Part shown: positions 1-5,694 of the stretch, one piece after another
Numbering within the stretch: the stretch's first letter is position 1
Layout: each line of letters opens with the position of its first letter
Assembly (NCBI GenBank): GCA_007121115.1
Contig: SKMI01000013.1
Location: 1 to 11,233, forward strand
Direction of reading: 5' to 3'
Length of the DNA: 11,233 nucleotides
Source: Paracoccaceae bacterium
GTDB taxonomy: Bacteria > Pseudomonadota > Alphaproteobacteria > Rhodobacterales > Rhodobacteraceae
Made by a program: the position numbers and the translations under genes
The notes under the pieces: generated by a model
The model's input: the letters and a program-made list of their open reading frames with translations, nothing else
Databases searched by the model: none
What the model was told of the DNA's origin: nothing

Positions 1-2
1 AC

Positions 3-344
3 AACCTGAAGAACCAGAACGGCTTCATCCCCGGGATCCGCCCCGGCCAGCGCACGCAGGAATACCTGGATTACGTGGTCTACCGAATCGTCACCGTGGG
101 CGCGATCTATCTGGCGGCGGTCTGTCTGCTGCCGGAAATCCTGCGCGATCAGCTGGCGATCCCGTTCTACTTCGGCGGCACCTCGGTGCTGATCGTTGTG
201 GTGGTGACGATCGACACCATCAACCAGGTGCAGTCGCATCTGCTGGCGCATCAGTACGAAGGGCTGCTGGAAAAATCGCAACTGCGCGGCAAGAAGCGCA
301 ACCGCAACGCCTCGGGTCGGCCCAAGGGTCCGGCGCGGCGATGA
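3..344 (+). CDS. secY: Protein translocase subunit SecY, C-terminal part (5' truncated by window edge)
   Basis: SecY is the pore-forming subunit of the SecYEG channel in the inner membrane. Only the last 113 residues are here; the reading frame is open from base 3. The start of the fragment holds the cytosolic C5 loop motif FIPGIRPG, whose arginine (codon 13 of the fragment) corresponds to the functionally important Arg357 of E. coli SecY. Two hydrophobic segments follow: one around AIYLAAVCLLPEIL, and FYFGGTSVLIVVVVTIDTI, which match the ninth and tenth transmembrane helices of the family. The cytosolic tail begins with the conserved QYE motif and is longer and more basic than that of E. coli, ending in a Lys/Arg-rich stretch. 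The TGA stop overlaps the adk start in an ATGA, so the two genes are probably translationally coupled. This is the distal end of the spc ribosomal operon. Identification is essentially certain. Confidence 0.97.
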   Translation, partial: NLKNQNGFIPGIRPGQRTQEYLDYVVYRIVTVGAIYLAAVCLLPEILRDQLAIPFYFGGTSVLIVVVVTIDTINQVQSHLLAHQYEGLLEKSQLRGKKRNRNASGRPKGPARR

Positions 345-988
345 ACCTGATCCTGATCGGCCCCCCGGGCGCGGGCAAGGGCACCCAGGCCAAACGGCTG
401 GTCGCCGAGCGCGGCATGGTCCAGCTTTCCACCGGCGACATGCTGCGCGCCGCGCGCACCTCGGGGACCGAGATGGGCCAGCGCGTGGCGGCGGTGATGG
501 AGCGCGGCGAACTGGTCACCGACGAGATCGTGATCGGCCTGATCGAGGAACAGTTGCGCGGGCTGGACGCCTCGGGCGTGATCTTTGACGGCTTCCCCCG
601 CACACTGTCGCAGGCCGAGGCGCTGGGCACGCTGCTTTCGGGCATGGGGCAGGACGTGGATGCGGTGATCGAGATGCGCGTGGATGACGACGCGCTTGTG
701 GAGCGCATCACCGGGCGCTTCACCTGCGGGGACTGCGGCGAGGTCTATCACGACCGCACCCGCCCCACGGCGAAGCCCGGCGTGTGCGATGTCTGCGGCT
801 CCACCAATCTGAAACGCCGCTCCGACGACAATGAGGATGCGCTGCGCCGCCGGTTGATGGACTATTACAAGCAGACCTCGCCGCTGCTGGGGTATTACTT
901 CGCCCACGGCAAGCTGGCGGGTGTGGACGCGATGGCCGAAATGGACACAGTGGCCGCCGAAATCGCCGCCCGGCTGGAGGCCGCCTGA
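341..988 (+). CDS. adk: Adenylate kinase, zinc-type LID
   Basis: Adenylate kinase interconverts ATP + AMP and 2 ADP in the cytoplasm. The 215-residue product has the long-form architecture. The P-loop GPPGAGKGT spans residues 7-15. The AMP-site motif STGDMLR is at 30-36, DGFPRT at 83-88, and TGR before the LID at 124-126. The LID carries four cysteines (129, 132, 149, 152) in two CxxC pairs, the arrangement that binds a structural zinc ion. Many proteobacterial Adk proteins, including that of E. coli, lack these cysteines, so this is a metal-type LID. The downstream RRSDDNEDALRRR stretch (159-171) contains the arginines that contact phosphate. The start is set by the ATGA overlap with secY and by the immediate MNLILIGPPG N-terminus. 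The secY-adk pair is a common bacterial arrangement. A 203-bp gap follows before rpsM. Confidence 0.97.
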   Translation: MNLILIGPPGAGKGTQAKRLVAERGMVQLSTGDMLRAARTSGTEMGQRVAAVMERGELVTDEIVIGLIEEQLRGLDASGVIFDGFPRTLSQAEALGTLLSGMGQDVDAVIEMRVDDDALVERITGRFTCGDCGEVYHDRTRPTAKPGVCDVCGSTNLKRRSDDNEDALRRRLMDYYKQTSPLLGYYFAHGKLAGVDAMAEMDTVAAEIAARLEAA

Positions 989-1005
989 GTACGCCTGATC
1001 CGGCT

Positions 1006-1034
1006 CTTGACCTTGCCCGGAAAACCCCCTACGC
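1006..1034 (+). promoter_or_regulatory. Predicted promoter of the alpha operon (rpsM-rpsK-rpoA-rplQ)
   Basis: CTTGAC lies at 1006-1011, followed by 17 bases and then CTACGC at 1029-1034. The first hexamer matches the alphaproteobacterial vegetative consensus CTTGAC-N17-CTATAT exactly and the second shares its first three bases (CTA). It sits in the only long gap of the ribosomal stretch, about 160 bp upstream of rpsM, so it would allow the alpha operon to be transcribed independently of spc/secY/adk. The poor second half of the -10 element lowers confidence. Confidence 0.5.
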
Positions 1035-1040
1035 GGTGCG

Positions 1041-1052
1041 CTCTCATGAGAG
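1041..1052. promoter_or_regulatory. Perfect 12-bp palindrome next to the rpsM promoter
   Basis: CTCTCATGAGAG reads the same on both strands. It starts seven bases after the predicted -10 element, so it covers the expected transcription start. The position suits an operator or a structure at the very 5' end of the mRNA. I recognise no regulator family from it. Confidence 0.3.
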
Positions 1053-1149
1053 AATCGCATCTTTGCGTCGCTGACAGCGGCGGGGCGATTCGATCCTGTC
1101 CGAAATGCACGAGGCACGTGACCGAAGACTGCCGCGTGTTGTGAAAAAA

Positions 1150-1169
1150 GGTTCTGGCATTACGGAACC
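1150..1169 (+). promoter_or_regulatory. Leader hairpin just upstream of the rpsM ribosome binding site
   Basis: GGTTCTG (1150-1156) pairs with CGGAACC (1163-1169) around a 6-base loop, preceded by six A residues (1144-1149). The sixth pair is a G-U pair in the + strand RNA but would be an A-C mismatch on the other strand, which favours a structure in the rpsM leader. It ends 8 bases before the Shine-Dalgarno AAGGAAG at 1178-1184. That placement is reminiscent of translational control of alpha operons by ribosomal protein S4 in gammaproteobacteria, but no sequence similarity to that element is claimed. Confidence 0.35.
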
Positions 1170-1191
1170 GCAACGAAAAGGAAGCTCCCGC

Positions 1192-1560
1192 GTGGCACGA
1201 ATTGCTGGCGTCAACATCCCCACGGGAAAGCGCATTCCGATCGCGCTGACCTATATCCACGGTATCGGCCCGTCCGTGGCCCTGAAGATCGTCGAAGCGC
1301 TCAACATCGACCCCACCCGCCGGGTCAACGAGCTGTCCGATGACGAGCTTGTCTCCATCCGCGAATTCATCGACGGCAACCTGACCGTCGAGGGCGACCT
1401 GCGCCGCGAGGTGCAGATGAACATCAAGCGCATGATGGACATCGGCAGCTACCGCGGCCTGCGCCATCGCCGCAAGCTGCCGGTGCGCGGTCAGCGCACC
1501 CACACCAATGCCCGCACCCGCAAGGGCCCGGCCAAAGCCATTGCCGGCAAGAAGAAGTAA
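1192..1560 (+). CDS. rpsM: 30S ribosomal protein S13
   Basis: S13 sits in the head of the 30S subunit, contacts the P-site tRNA and forms an intersubunit bridge. The start is GTG at 1192: it gives the conserved N-terminus (M)ARIAGVNIP, a 122-residue product of normal family length, and a Shine-Dalgarno AAGGAAG (1178-1184) seven bases upstream. The frame is open further up (an ATG at 1105), but the extra 29 residues match nothing in S13. The N-terminal region holds the helix-two-turns-helix motif with HGIGPSVALKI. The C-terminus carries the family signature RGLRHRRKLPVRGQRTHTNA and a Lys/Arg-rich tail ending AGKKK. It is the first gene of the alpha operon here, with rpsK 15 bp downstream; rpmJ and rpsD, which occur in the alpha operon region of some other bacteria, are absent. 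Confidence 0.97.
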   Translation: MARIAGVNIPTGKRIPIALTYIHGIGPSVALKIVEALNIDPTRRVNELSDDELVSIREFIDGNLTVEGDLRREVQMNIKRMMDIGSYRGLRHRRKLPVRGQRTHTNARTRKGPAKAIAGKKK

Positions 1561-1575
1561 GGGGAGGGCAGCGAC

Positions 1576-1965
1576 ATGGCACGAGACAAGACGCGCGTTA
1601 AGCGCAAGGAACGCAAGAACATCGCCGCCGGTGTGGCGCATGTGAACAGTTCGTTCAACAACACCAAGATCCTGATCTCCGACGTGCAGGGCAACGCGAT
1701 TGCATGGTCTTCGGCCGGGACCATGGGGTTCAAGGGGTCGCGGAAATCCACCCCCTACGCCGCCCAGCTTGCCGCCGAAGACGCGGGCAAGAAGGCGCAG
1801 GAACATGGTGTCCGCACCCTCGAGGTCGAGGTGCAGGGCCCCGGTTCGGGCCGCGAATCGGCGCTGCGCGCGCTGGCGGCCGTGGGGTTCAACATCACGT
1901 CGATCCGCGATGTTACGCCGATGGCGCACAACGGCTGCCGCCCGCCGAAGCGTCGCCGCGTCTGA
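1576..1965 (+). CDS. rpsK: 30S ribosomal protein S11
   Basis: S11 is part of the 30S platform, where it binds 16S rRNA near the E site and helps shape the mRNA exit region. The 129-residue product has the family's usual length. Recognisable blocks are HVNSSFNNTKILISD (about 22-36), GTMGFKGSRKSTPYAAQ (about 48-64), EVEVQGPGSGRESALRAL and the C-terminal signature SIRDVTPMAHNGCRPPKRRRV, which ends the protein as is typical. The basic N-terminus (MARDKTRVKRKERKN) is of the proteobacterial kind. The ATG at 1576 is preceded by a purine-rich Shine-Dalgarno, GGGGAGG at 1561-1567. The gene follows rpsM by 15 bp, so the two are surely cotranscribed. A 118-bp gap with a strong hairpin separates it from rpoA. 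Confidence 0.98.
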   Translation: MARDKTRVKRKERKNIAAGVAHVNSSFNNTKILISDVQGNAIAWSSAGTMGFKGSRKSTPYAAQLAAEDAGKKAQEHGVRTLEVEVQGPGSGRESALRALAAVGFNITSIRDVTPMAHNGCRPPKRRRV

Positions 1966-1981
1966 TCACCGGATTCAATAC

Positions 1982-2010
1982 GGCGGGCCGTGCGTTTCGT
2001 GCGGCCCGCC
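1982..2010 (+). promoter_or_regulatory. GC-rich hairpin between rpsK and rpoA
   Basis: GGCGGGCCG (1982-1990) and CGGCCCGCC (2002-2010) are perfect inverted repeats. The 11-base interval can add four more pairs, two of them G-U in the + strand RNA, leaving a TTT loop at 1995-1997. No T-run follows (TTCGGCATTT), so it is not a canonical terminator. An attenuator, an RNase processing site or an mRNA stabiliser setting S11 versus RpoA levels are possible readings. Confidence 0.5.
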
Positions 2011-2083
2011 TTCGGCATTTCAAACCTCGGGCGTTCGCGGCTTCAGGATCCATGGGCCACGGACAGGAATGGAGGCTATACGC

Positions 2084-3100
2084 ATGATCCACAAGAACTG
2101 GCAGGAACTCATCAAGCCGACGCAGCTCGAGGTCCGCCCCGGCACCGACCCGATGCGCCGCGCCACCGTGATCGCCGAACCGCTGGAGCGCGGATTCGGG
2201 CTGACCATGGGCAATGCGCTGCGCCGCGTGCTCTTGTCCTCGCTGCAGGGCGCGGCGATCACGGCAGTGCAGATCGACAATGTGCTGCATGAATTCTCCT
2301 CGGTGCCGGGCGTGCGCGAGGATGTGACCGATATCGTCCTGAATCTGAAGAACGTGGCCCTGCGCATGGAGGTCGATGGCCCCAAGCGTCTGACCATTTC
2401 GGCCAAGGGGCCGACCACCATCACCGCCGGGGACATCCAGACCAGCGCAGGGATCGAGGTGCTGAACAAGGACCTGGAGATCTGCAGCATCGACGACGGT
2501 GCCGAGGTGTACATGGAACTGACGGTCAACACCGGCAAGGGCTATGTCGCCGCCGACAAGAATCGCCCCGAGGATGCGCCCATCGGGCTGATCCCGATCG
2601 ACGCGATCTTCTCGCCGGTCAAGAAGGTCAGCTATGAAGTGCAGCCTACCCGCGAGGGCCAGGTGCTGGACTATGACAAGTTGACCATGAAGCTGGAAAC
2701 CGACGGCTCGGTCAGCCCCGATGACGCGGTGGCCTATGCCGCGCGCATCCTGCAGGATCAGTTGCAGATCTTCGTCAACTTCGAAGAGCCCGAATCGGCG
2801 GGCCGCGGCGATGATGACGACGGGCTGGAGTTCAATCCGCTGCTCCTGAAGAAGGTAGACGAACTGGAGCTCTCGGTGCGTTCGGCCAACTGCCTGAAGA
2901 ACGACAACATCGTCTATATCGGCGATCTGATCCAGAAGACCGAAGCCGAGATGCTGCGCACCCCGAACTTCGGCCGCAAGTCGCTGAACGAGATCAAGGA
3001 AGTGCTTTCGGGCATGGGTCTGCACCTAGGCATGGATGTCGAGGAATGGCCGCCCGAGAATATCGACGACCTGGCCAAGCGCTTCGAGGACCAGTTCTGA
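2084..3100 (+). CDS. rpoA: DNA-directed RNA polymerase subunit alpha
   Basis: Alpha dimerises to nucleate RNA polymerase assembly; its C-terminal domain binds UP elements and activators. The product is 338 residues, the usual alphaproteobacterial size. The N-terminal domain has LERGFGLTMGNALRRVLLSS (34-53), the conserved block for dimerisation and beta/beta' contact. The linker is acidic (GRGDDDD). The C-terminal domain starts near VDELELSVRSANCLKNDNI, where Arg266 aligns with the DNA-contacting Arg265 of E. coli, and includes the helix-hairpin-helix region TPNFGRKSLNEIKEVL. ATG 2084 is preferred: GGAGG lies at 2071-2075, eight bases upstream, and the product starts MIHKNW as in relatives. 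An in-frame ATG at 2069 would put the start across that ribosome binding site, and the longer open frame runs back into rpsK only by chance. rplQ follows after 132 bp. Confidence 0.98.
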   Translation: MIHKNWQELIKPTQLEVRPGTDPMRRATVIAEPLERGFGLTMGNALRRVLLSSLQGAAITAVQIDNVLHEFSSVPGVREDVTDIVLNLKNVALRMEVDGPKRLTISAKGPTTITAGDIQTSAGIEVLNKDLEICSIDDGAEVYMELTVNTGKGYVAADKNRPEDAPIGLIPIDAIFSPVKKVSYEVQPTREGQVLDYDKLTMKLETDGSVSPDDAVAYAARILQDQLQIFVNFEEPESAGRGDDDDGLEFNPLLLKKVDELELSVRSANCLKNDNIVYIGDLIQKTEAEMLRTPNFGRKSLNEIKEVLSGMGLHLGMDVEEWPPENIDDLAKRFEDQF

Positions 3101-3115
3101 TTCGGCTTCGCATTC

Positions 3116-3148
3116 GGCGGGCGTGAGGACACCCCTCGCGCCCCCGCC
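3116..3148 (+). promoter_or_regulatory. Hairpin between rpoA and rplQ
   Basis: GGCGGGCGTGAGG (3116-3128) pairs with 3134-3148. Ten pairs form next to a 5-base loop (3129-3133), then a 2-base CC bulge, then three more pairs. One of the ten is G-U in the + strand RNA (T3124 with G3138). No T-run follows. The gap is long (132 bp) for two genes of one operon, so this may be a processing or attenuation site. Confidence 0.4.
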
Positions 3149-3232
3149 ACGACCGGGCGGCAACGCCCCAAGGAGAGCGGCGCTCACGCAGGCACCGCCG
3201 GACAAAGCAAAACACACGAATGGAGTAAGACA

Positions 3233-3649
3233 ATGCGTCACGGACACGGTTACCGCAAACTCAACCGCACCCATGAACACCGCAAGGCCATGTTCGCCAA
3301 CATGGCCGGGTCGCTGATCGAACATGAGCAGATCAAGACCACACTGCCCAAGGCCAAGGAACTGCGCCGGGTGGTGGAAAAGCTGATCACGCTGGCCAAG
3401 CGCGGCGACCTGCACGCCCGGCGTCAGGCGGCATCGCAACTGAAGCAGGACGTGCACGTCGCCAAGCTGTTCGACGTGCTGGGCCCACGCTACGCCGAAC
3501 GGCAGGGCGGCTATGTCCGCGTGCTGAAAGCCGGGTTCCGCTACGGCGACATGGCGCCCATGGCGATCATCGAATTCGTCGAGCGTGACCTGGACGCAAA
3601 GGGCGCTGCCGACCGCGCGCGGCTGGAAGCCGAAGACGCCGCAAACTGA
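3233..3649 (+). CDS. rplQ: 50S ribosomal protein L17
   Basis: L17 is a 50S protein located near the peptide exit side of the large subunit. The 138-residue product has the conserved N-terminal block MRHGHGYRKLNRTHEHRKAM, then ANMAGSLIEHEQIKTTLPKAKELRRVVEKLITLAK (about 22-56). The characteristic GGYVRVLKAGFRYGDMAPMAIIEFV segment follows at about 91-115. The tail is a short Ala/Glu-rich extension (DLDAKGAADRARLEAEDAAN), common in alphaproteobacteria. The start is ATG 3233 with GGAG at 3222-3225. It is the last gene of the alpha operon, and an intrinsic terminator follows 37 bp later. What comes next (the dnaA leader) is unusual; see findings. Confidence 0.97.
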   Translation: MRHGHGYRKLNRTHEHRKAMFANMAGSLIEHEQIKTTLPKAKELRRVVEKLITLAKRGDLHARRQAASQLKQDVHVAKLFDVLGPRYAERQGGYVRVLKAGFRYGDMAPMAIIEFVERDLDAKGAADRARLEAEDAAN

Positions 3650-3686
3650 GCCGCGCCGCGTCTCATGAACCACCCGACCTGATTCC

Positions 3687-3716
3687 CCCCGTCCGGCCCT
3701 GCCGGGCGGGGTTTTT
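3687..3716 (+). terminator. Intrinsic terminator of the alpha operon
   Basis: CCCCGTCCGGC (3687-3697) pairs over 11 bases with GCCGGGCGGGG (3701-3711) around a CCT loop, and TTTTT follows immediately (3712-3716). One pair is G-U in the + strand RNA, as expected for a + strand terminator. The T-run lies only on the rplQ side, so it works in one direction and should isolate dnaA from ribosomal read-through. Confidence 0.92.
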
Positions 3717-4243
3717 CATGGTCTGCGGTCCCCCCGTCTGCCTTGTCAGAGACGCTCTAAGCAGGGTGCGCCGGACGCAGATCAGACCTGTCAAGAGGCG
3801 CTGACATCGGCGCTGCCCTTGAAGGCGAGTGATGCGGCGGAAACACGAACAGATCGATTCGGTGCATCCGACTTCTGCGTCAAGCGGGTTCTTGGGTTGC
3901 GAGGCGCGGTCGGGCGGGGGTATCTTTTCCTCGACTCGCATTGTCCTGGGGGGGACGGGCGACACGCGGACGGGTGGCCAATTTGCCGCGCAGTCCATCA
4001 CATCGATTTTCGGGGCGGGCAACAGCCTGAGCCAACTCCGTGGCGTTCGCTGCGGGCCGATGTCCTGTGCGTGCCGCACCCCCTCGAAACAGAGGCTGAA
4101 CGCGTTCCGGCGCCCGCGAACCGAGGTTTCGCGCATCGTCCCGCTGTTCCCGCCTGTGCGGACAGTCCGATGTCGACGGTATTGCCGGGCGCTTCCGACC
4201 CGGCGTGCGCATCAAGAACGAGCGGCAAGCTGGGCGGGGCAGT
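3717..4243. other. 527-bp gene-free region: dnaA leader and cluster junction
   Basis: No open frame here looks like protein: candidate frames on both strands give Pro/Arg/Cys-rich sequences without recognisable domains, and the + strand ones run on into dnaA out of frame. Visible structure includes an imperfect inverted repeat at 3744-3806, a weak promoter candidate at 3897-3926, two GANTC sites (3856-3860 and 3933-3937), a G-rich stretch at 3911-3974 and a 6-bp inverted repeat at 4184-4204. I see no DnaA box near TTATCCACA, no AT-rich unwinding stretch, no tRNA and no insertion-sequence ends. In related bacteria I would expect rpsT upstream of dnaA; no S20-like sequence is present here. The region most likely carries the dnaA promoter and a long 5' untranslated leader. 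Confidence 0.6.
3897..3926 (+). promoter_or_regulatory. Weak promoter candidate for dnaA
   Basis: TTGCGA (3897-3902), an 18-base spacer and TATCTT (3921-3926) each match four of six bases of the TTGACA/TATAAT consensus. It would give a leader of roughly 310 bases. A GANTC methylation-type site (GACTC, 3933-3937) lies at the expected transcription start. Other promoters in the region are not excluded. Confidence 0.25.
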
Positions 4244-5635
4244 ATGGACAAGGGCATGTGGGAGCAGGCATCGGCGGAACTTCGCAACACCATCGGCGAA
4301 ACACATTACCAGACCTGGATCACCCGGCTGGAATTCGTTGGAGTCGAGAAATCCGTCGCGCGTTTCCATGCGCCCACCACCTTTGTCGGCGACTGGGTCA
4401 GCCGCAACTACGCCGACAAGATTCTGAACAGTATCTCCGCCGCGGGCGGACAGGCCAGCCGGATCGAGATCAGGGTGGCCGAGATGACTGCCGCGCATGA
4501 CGCAGGCCCGGCGGCACCCGCACAGGGGCATGCGTCCGCCGCTGCCGCGGACCGCGCGGTGGTCCCGGCCCGCGCGGCGGGCGGTGACGGCGACCTGCCC
4601 GGCGCAACGCTCGACAACCGCTTCCGGTTCGAGAATTTCGTCGTCGGCAAACCCAACGCGCTGGCCCATGCCGCAGCCCGCCGCGTGGCCGAGGCGGGGC
4701 CGGTGACCTTCAACCCGCTGTTCCTCTATGGCGGGGTGGGGCTGGGCAAGACGCATCTGATGCATGCCATCGCCTGGCAGTTGCGCGCCGCGCACCCGGA
4801 GCTGCGCGTGCTCTACCTTTCGGCCGAGCAGTTCATGTATCGCTTCGTCTCGGCGCTGCGGGACAAGGCGATCATGGACTTCAAGGGGCTGTTCCGCTCG
4901 GTCGATGTGCTGATGGTCGATGACGTGCAGTTCATCGCCGGAAAGGGCGGCACGCAGGAGGAGTTCTTTCACACCTTCAACGCGTTGGTGGACCAGAACC
5001 GGCAGATCGTGATTTCCGCCGACCGCGCCCCGGGCGAGATCAAGGATCTGGAGGACCGGATCAAGTCACGCCTGCAATGCGGGCTGGTGGTGGACCTGCA
5101 CCCCACCGACTACGAATTGCGCCTCGGCATCCTGCAGCAGAAGGCCGAGCAATATGCCGATACCTATGGCACGCTGACGATCCAGCCCGGCGTGCTGGAG
5201 TTCCTCGCCCACCGGATCACCACCAATGTCCGCGTGCTCGAAGGCGCGCTGACCCGGCTCTTCGCCTTTGCCAGCCTTGTCGGGCGCGAGATTGACCTGG
5301 ATCTGGTGCAGGAGTGTCTGGCCGATATCCTGCGCACCTCGGAACAGCGGGTGACGGTCGAGGAAATTCAGCGCAAGGTGGCCGAGCATTACAACGTCCG
5401 GCTGGCGGACCTGATCGGCCCCAAGCGGATGCGCACCATCGCCCGGCCCCGGCAGGTGGCGATGTACCTGGCCAAGGAACTGACCCCGCGATCGCTGCCT
5501 GAAATCGGGCGCTGCTTCGGTGGGCGAGACCACACCACCATCATGCACGGGGTGCGCAAGATCACCAGCCTGCGCGAATCCGACCGGCAGTTGAACGAGG
5601 ATCTGGACCTGCTGCGCCGCCTGTTGCAAAGCTGA
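4244..5635 (+). CDS. dnaA: Chromosomal replication initiator protein DnaA
   Basis: DnaA binds DnaA boxes at oriC, opens the duplex and loads the DnaB helicase. The 463-residue product has all four domains. Domain I begins MDKGMWEQASAEL with the conserved Trp6. An Ala/Gly/Pro-rich linker (about 84-122) is domain II. The AAA+ domain III has Walker A GGVGLGKT (163-170), Walker B VLMVDD (222-227) and the LEDRIKSRL box VII region with the arginine finger. Domain IV ends with the helix-turn-helix signature GGRDHTTIMH (426-435). ATG 4244 is chosen because it places Trp6 as in relatives. A GTG at 4205 would add 13 unlike residues, and ATG 4256 would cut domain I. The Shine-Dalgarno is poor (GGGCGGGG, 4232-4239), which suggests weak or controlled translation. 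dnaN follows after 122 bp. Confidence 0.97.
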   Translation: MDKGMWEQASAELRNTIGETHYQTWITRLEFVGVEKSVARFHAPTTFVGDWVSRNYADKILNSISAAGGQASRIEIRVAEMTAAHDAGPAAPAQGHASAAAADRAVVPARAAGGDGDLPGATLDNRFRFENFVVGKPNALAHAAARRVAEAGPVTFNPLFLYGGVGLGKTHLMHAIAWQLRAAHPELRVLYLSAEQFMYRFVSALRDKAIMDFKGLFRSVDVLMVDDVQFIAGKGGTQEEFFHTFNALVDQNRQIVISADRAPGEIKDLEDRIKSRLQCGLVVDLHPTDYELRLGILQQKAEQYADTYGTLTIQPGVLEFLAHRITTNVRVLEGALTRLFAFASLVGREIDLDLVQECLADILRTSEQRVTVEEIQRKVAEHYNVRLADLIGPKRMRTIARPRQVAMYLAKELTPRSLPEIGRCFGGRDHTTIMHGVRKITSLRESDRQLNEDLDLLRRLLQS

Positions 5636-5665
5636 CCCTGCGGGGCGAAAAGGGTCCCGTTGCCG

Positions 5666-5694
5666 CTTGTGGTGACGCGGTTTTTCGCTAGGCT
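5666..5694 (+). promoter_or_regulatory. Possible dnaN promoter in the dnaA-dnaN gap
   Basis: CTTGTG (5666-5671) and CTAGGC (5688-5693) are 16 bases apart and resemble the alphaproteobacterial CTTGAC/CTATAT pattern only partly. The 122-bp gap is large enough to hold a separate dnaN promoter. It also holds a weak 6-bp inverted repeat (5634-5639 with 5651-5656) with no T-run, so no terminator after dnaA is visible. Confidence 0.3.

Noticed and set aside
1700..2083. Upstream extension of the rpoA frame into rpsK
   Set aside because: The extra 128 residues are an out-of-frame reading of rpsK. The ribosome binding site and family N-terminus place the start at 2084.
1913..3025. A 370-codon minus-strand frame opposite rpoA, and similar ones at 251-1117, 895-1929, 3998-4972 and 5389-6297
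   Set aside because: All mirror real genes in a GC-rich genome, and none shows a family motif.
3766..3794. Minus-strand promoter based on a perfect TTGACA (complement of 3789-3794)
   Set aside because: At 17-18 bases spacing the -10 position reads GCGCAC or CGCACC, far from any -10 consensus, and no minus-strand gene follows.
3717..4243. oriC upstream of dnaA
   Set aside because: I found no sequence close to the TTATCCACA box on either strand and no AT-rich stretch. In many alphaproteobacteria the origin is not next to dnaA.
4205..4243. GTG start for dnaA at 4205
   Set aside because: It adds 13 residues before the conserved domain I start and has no ribosome binding site.
3663..4500. Possible hypothetical genes in the gap before dnaA (minus 3663-4136 and 3880-4293; plus 3819-4427 and 3829-4500)
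   Set aside because: No ribosome binding site of note, odd composition rich in Pro, Arg and Cys, no domain, and the + strand frames overlap dnaA in other frames.
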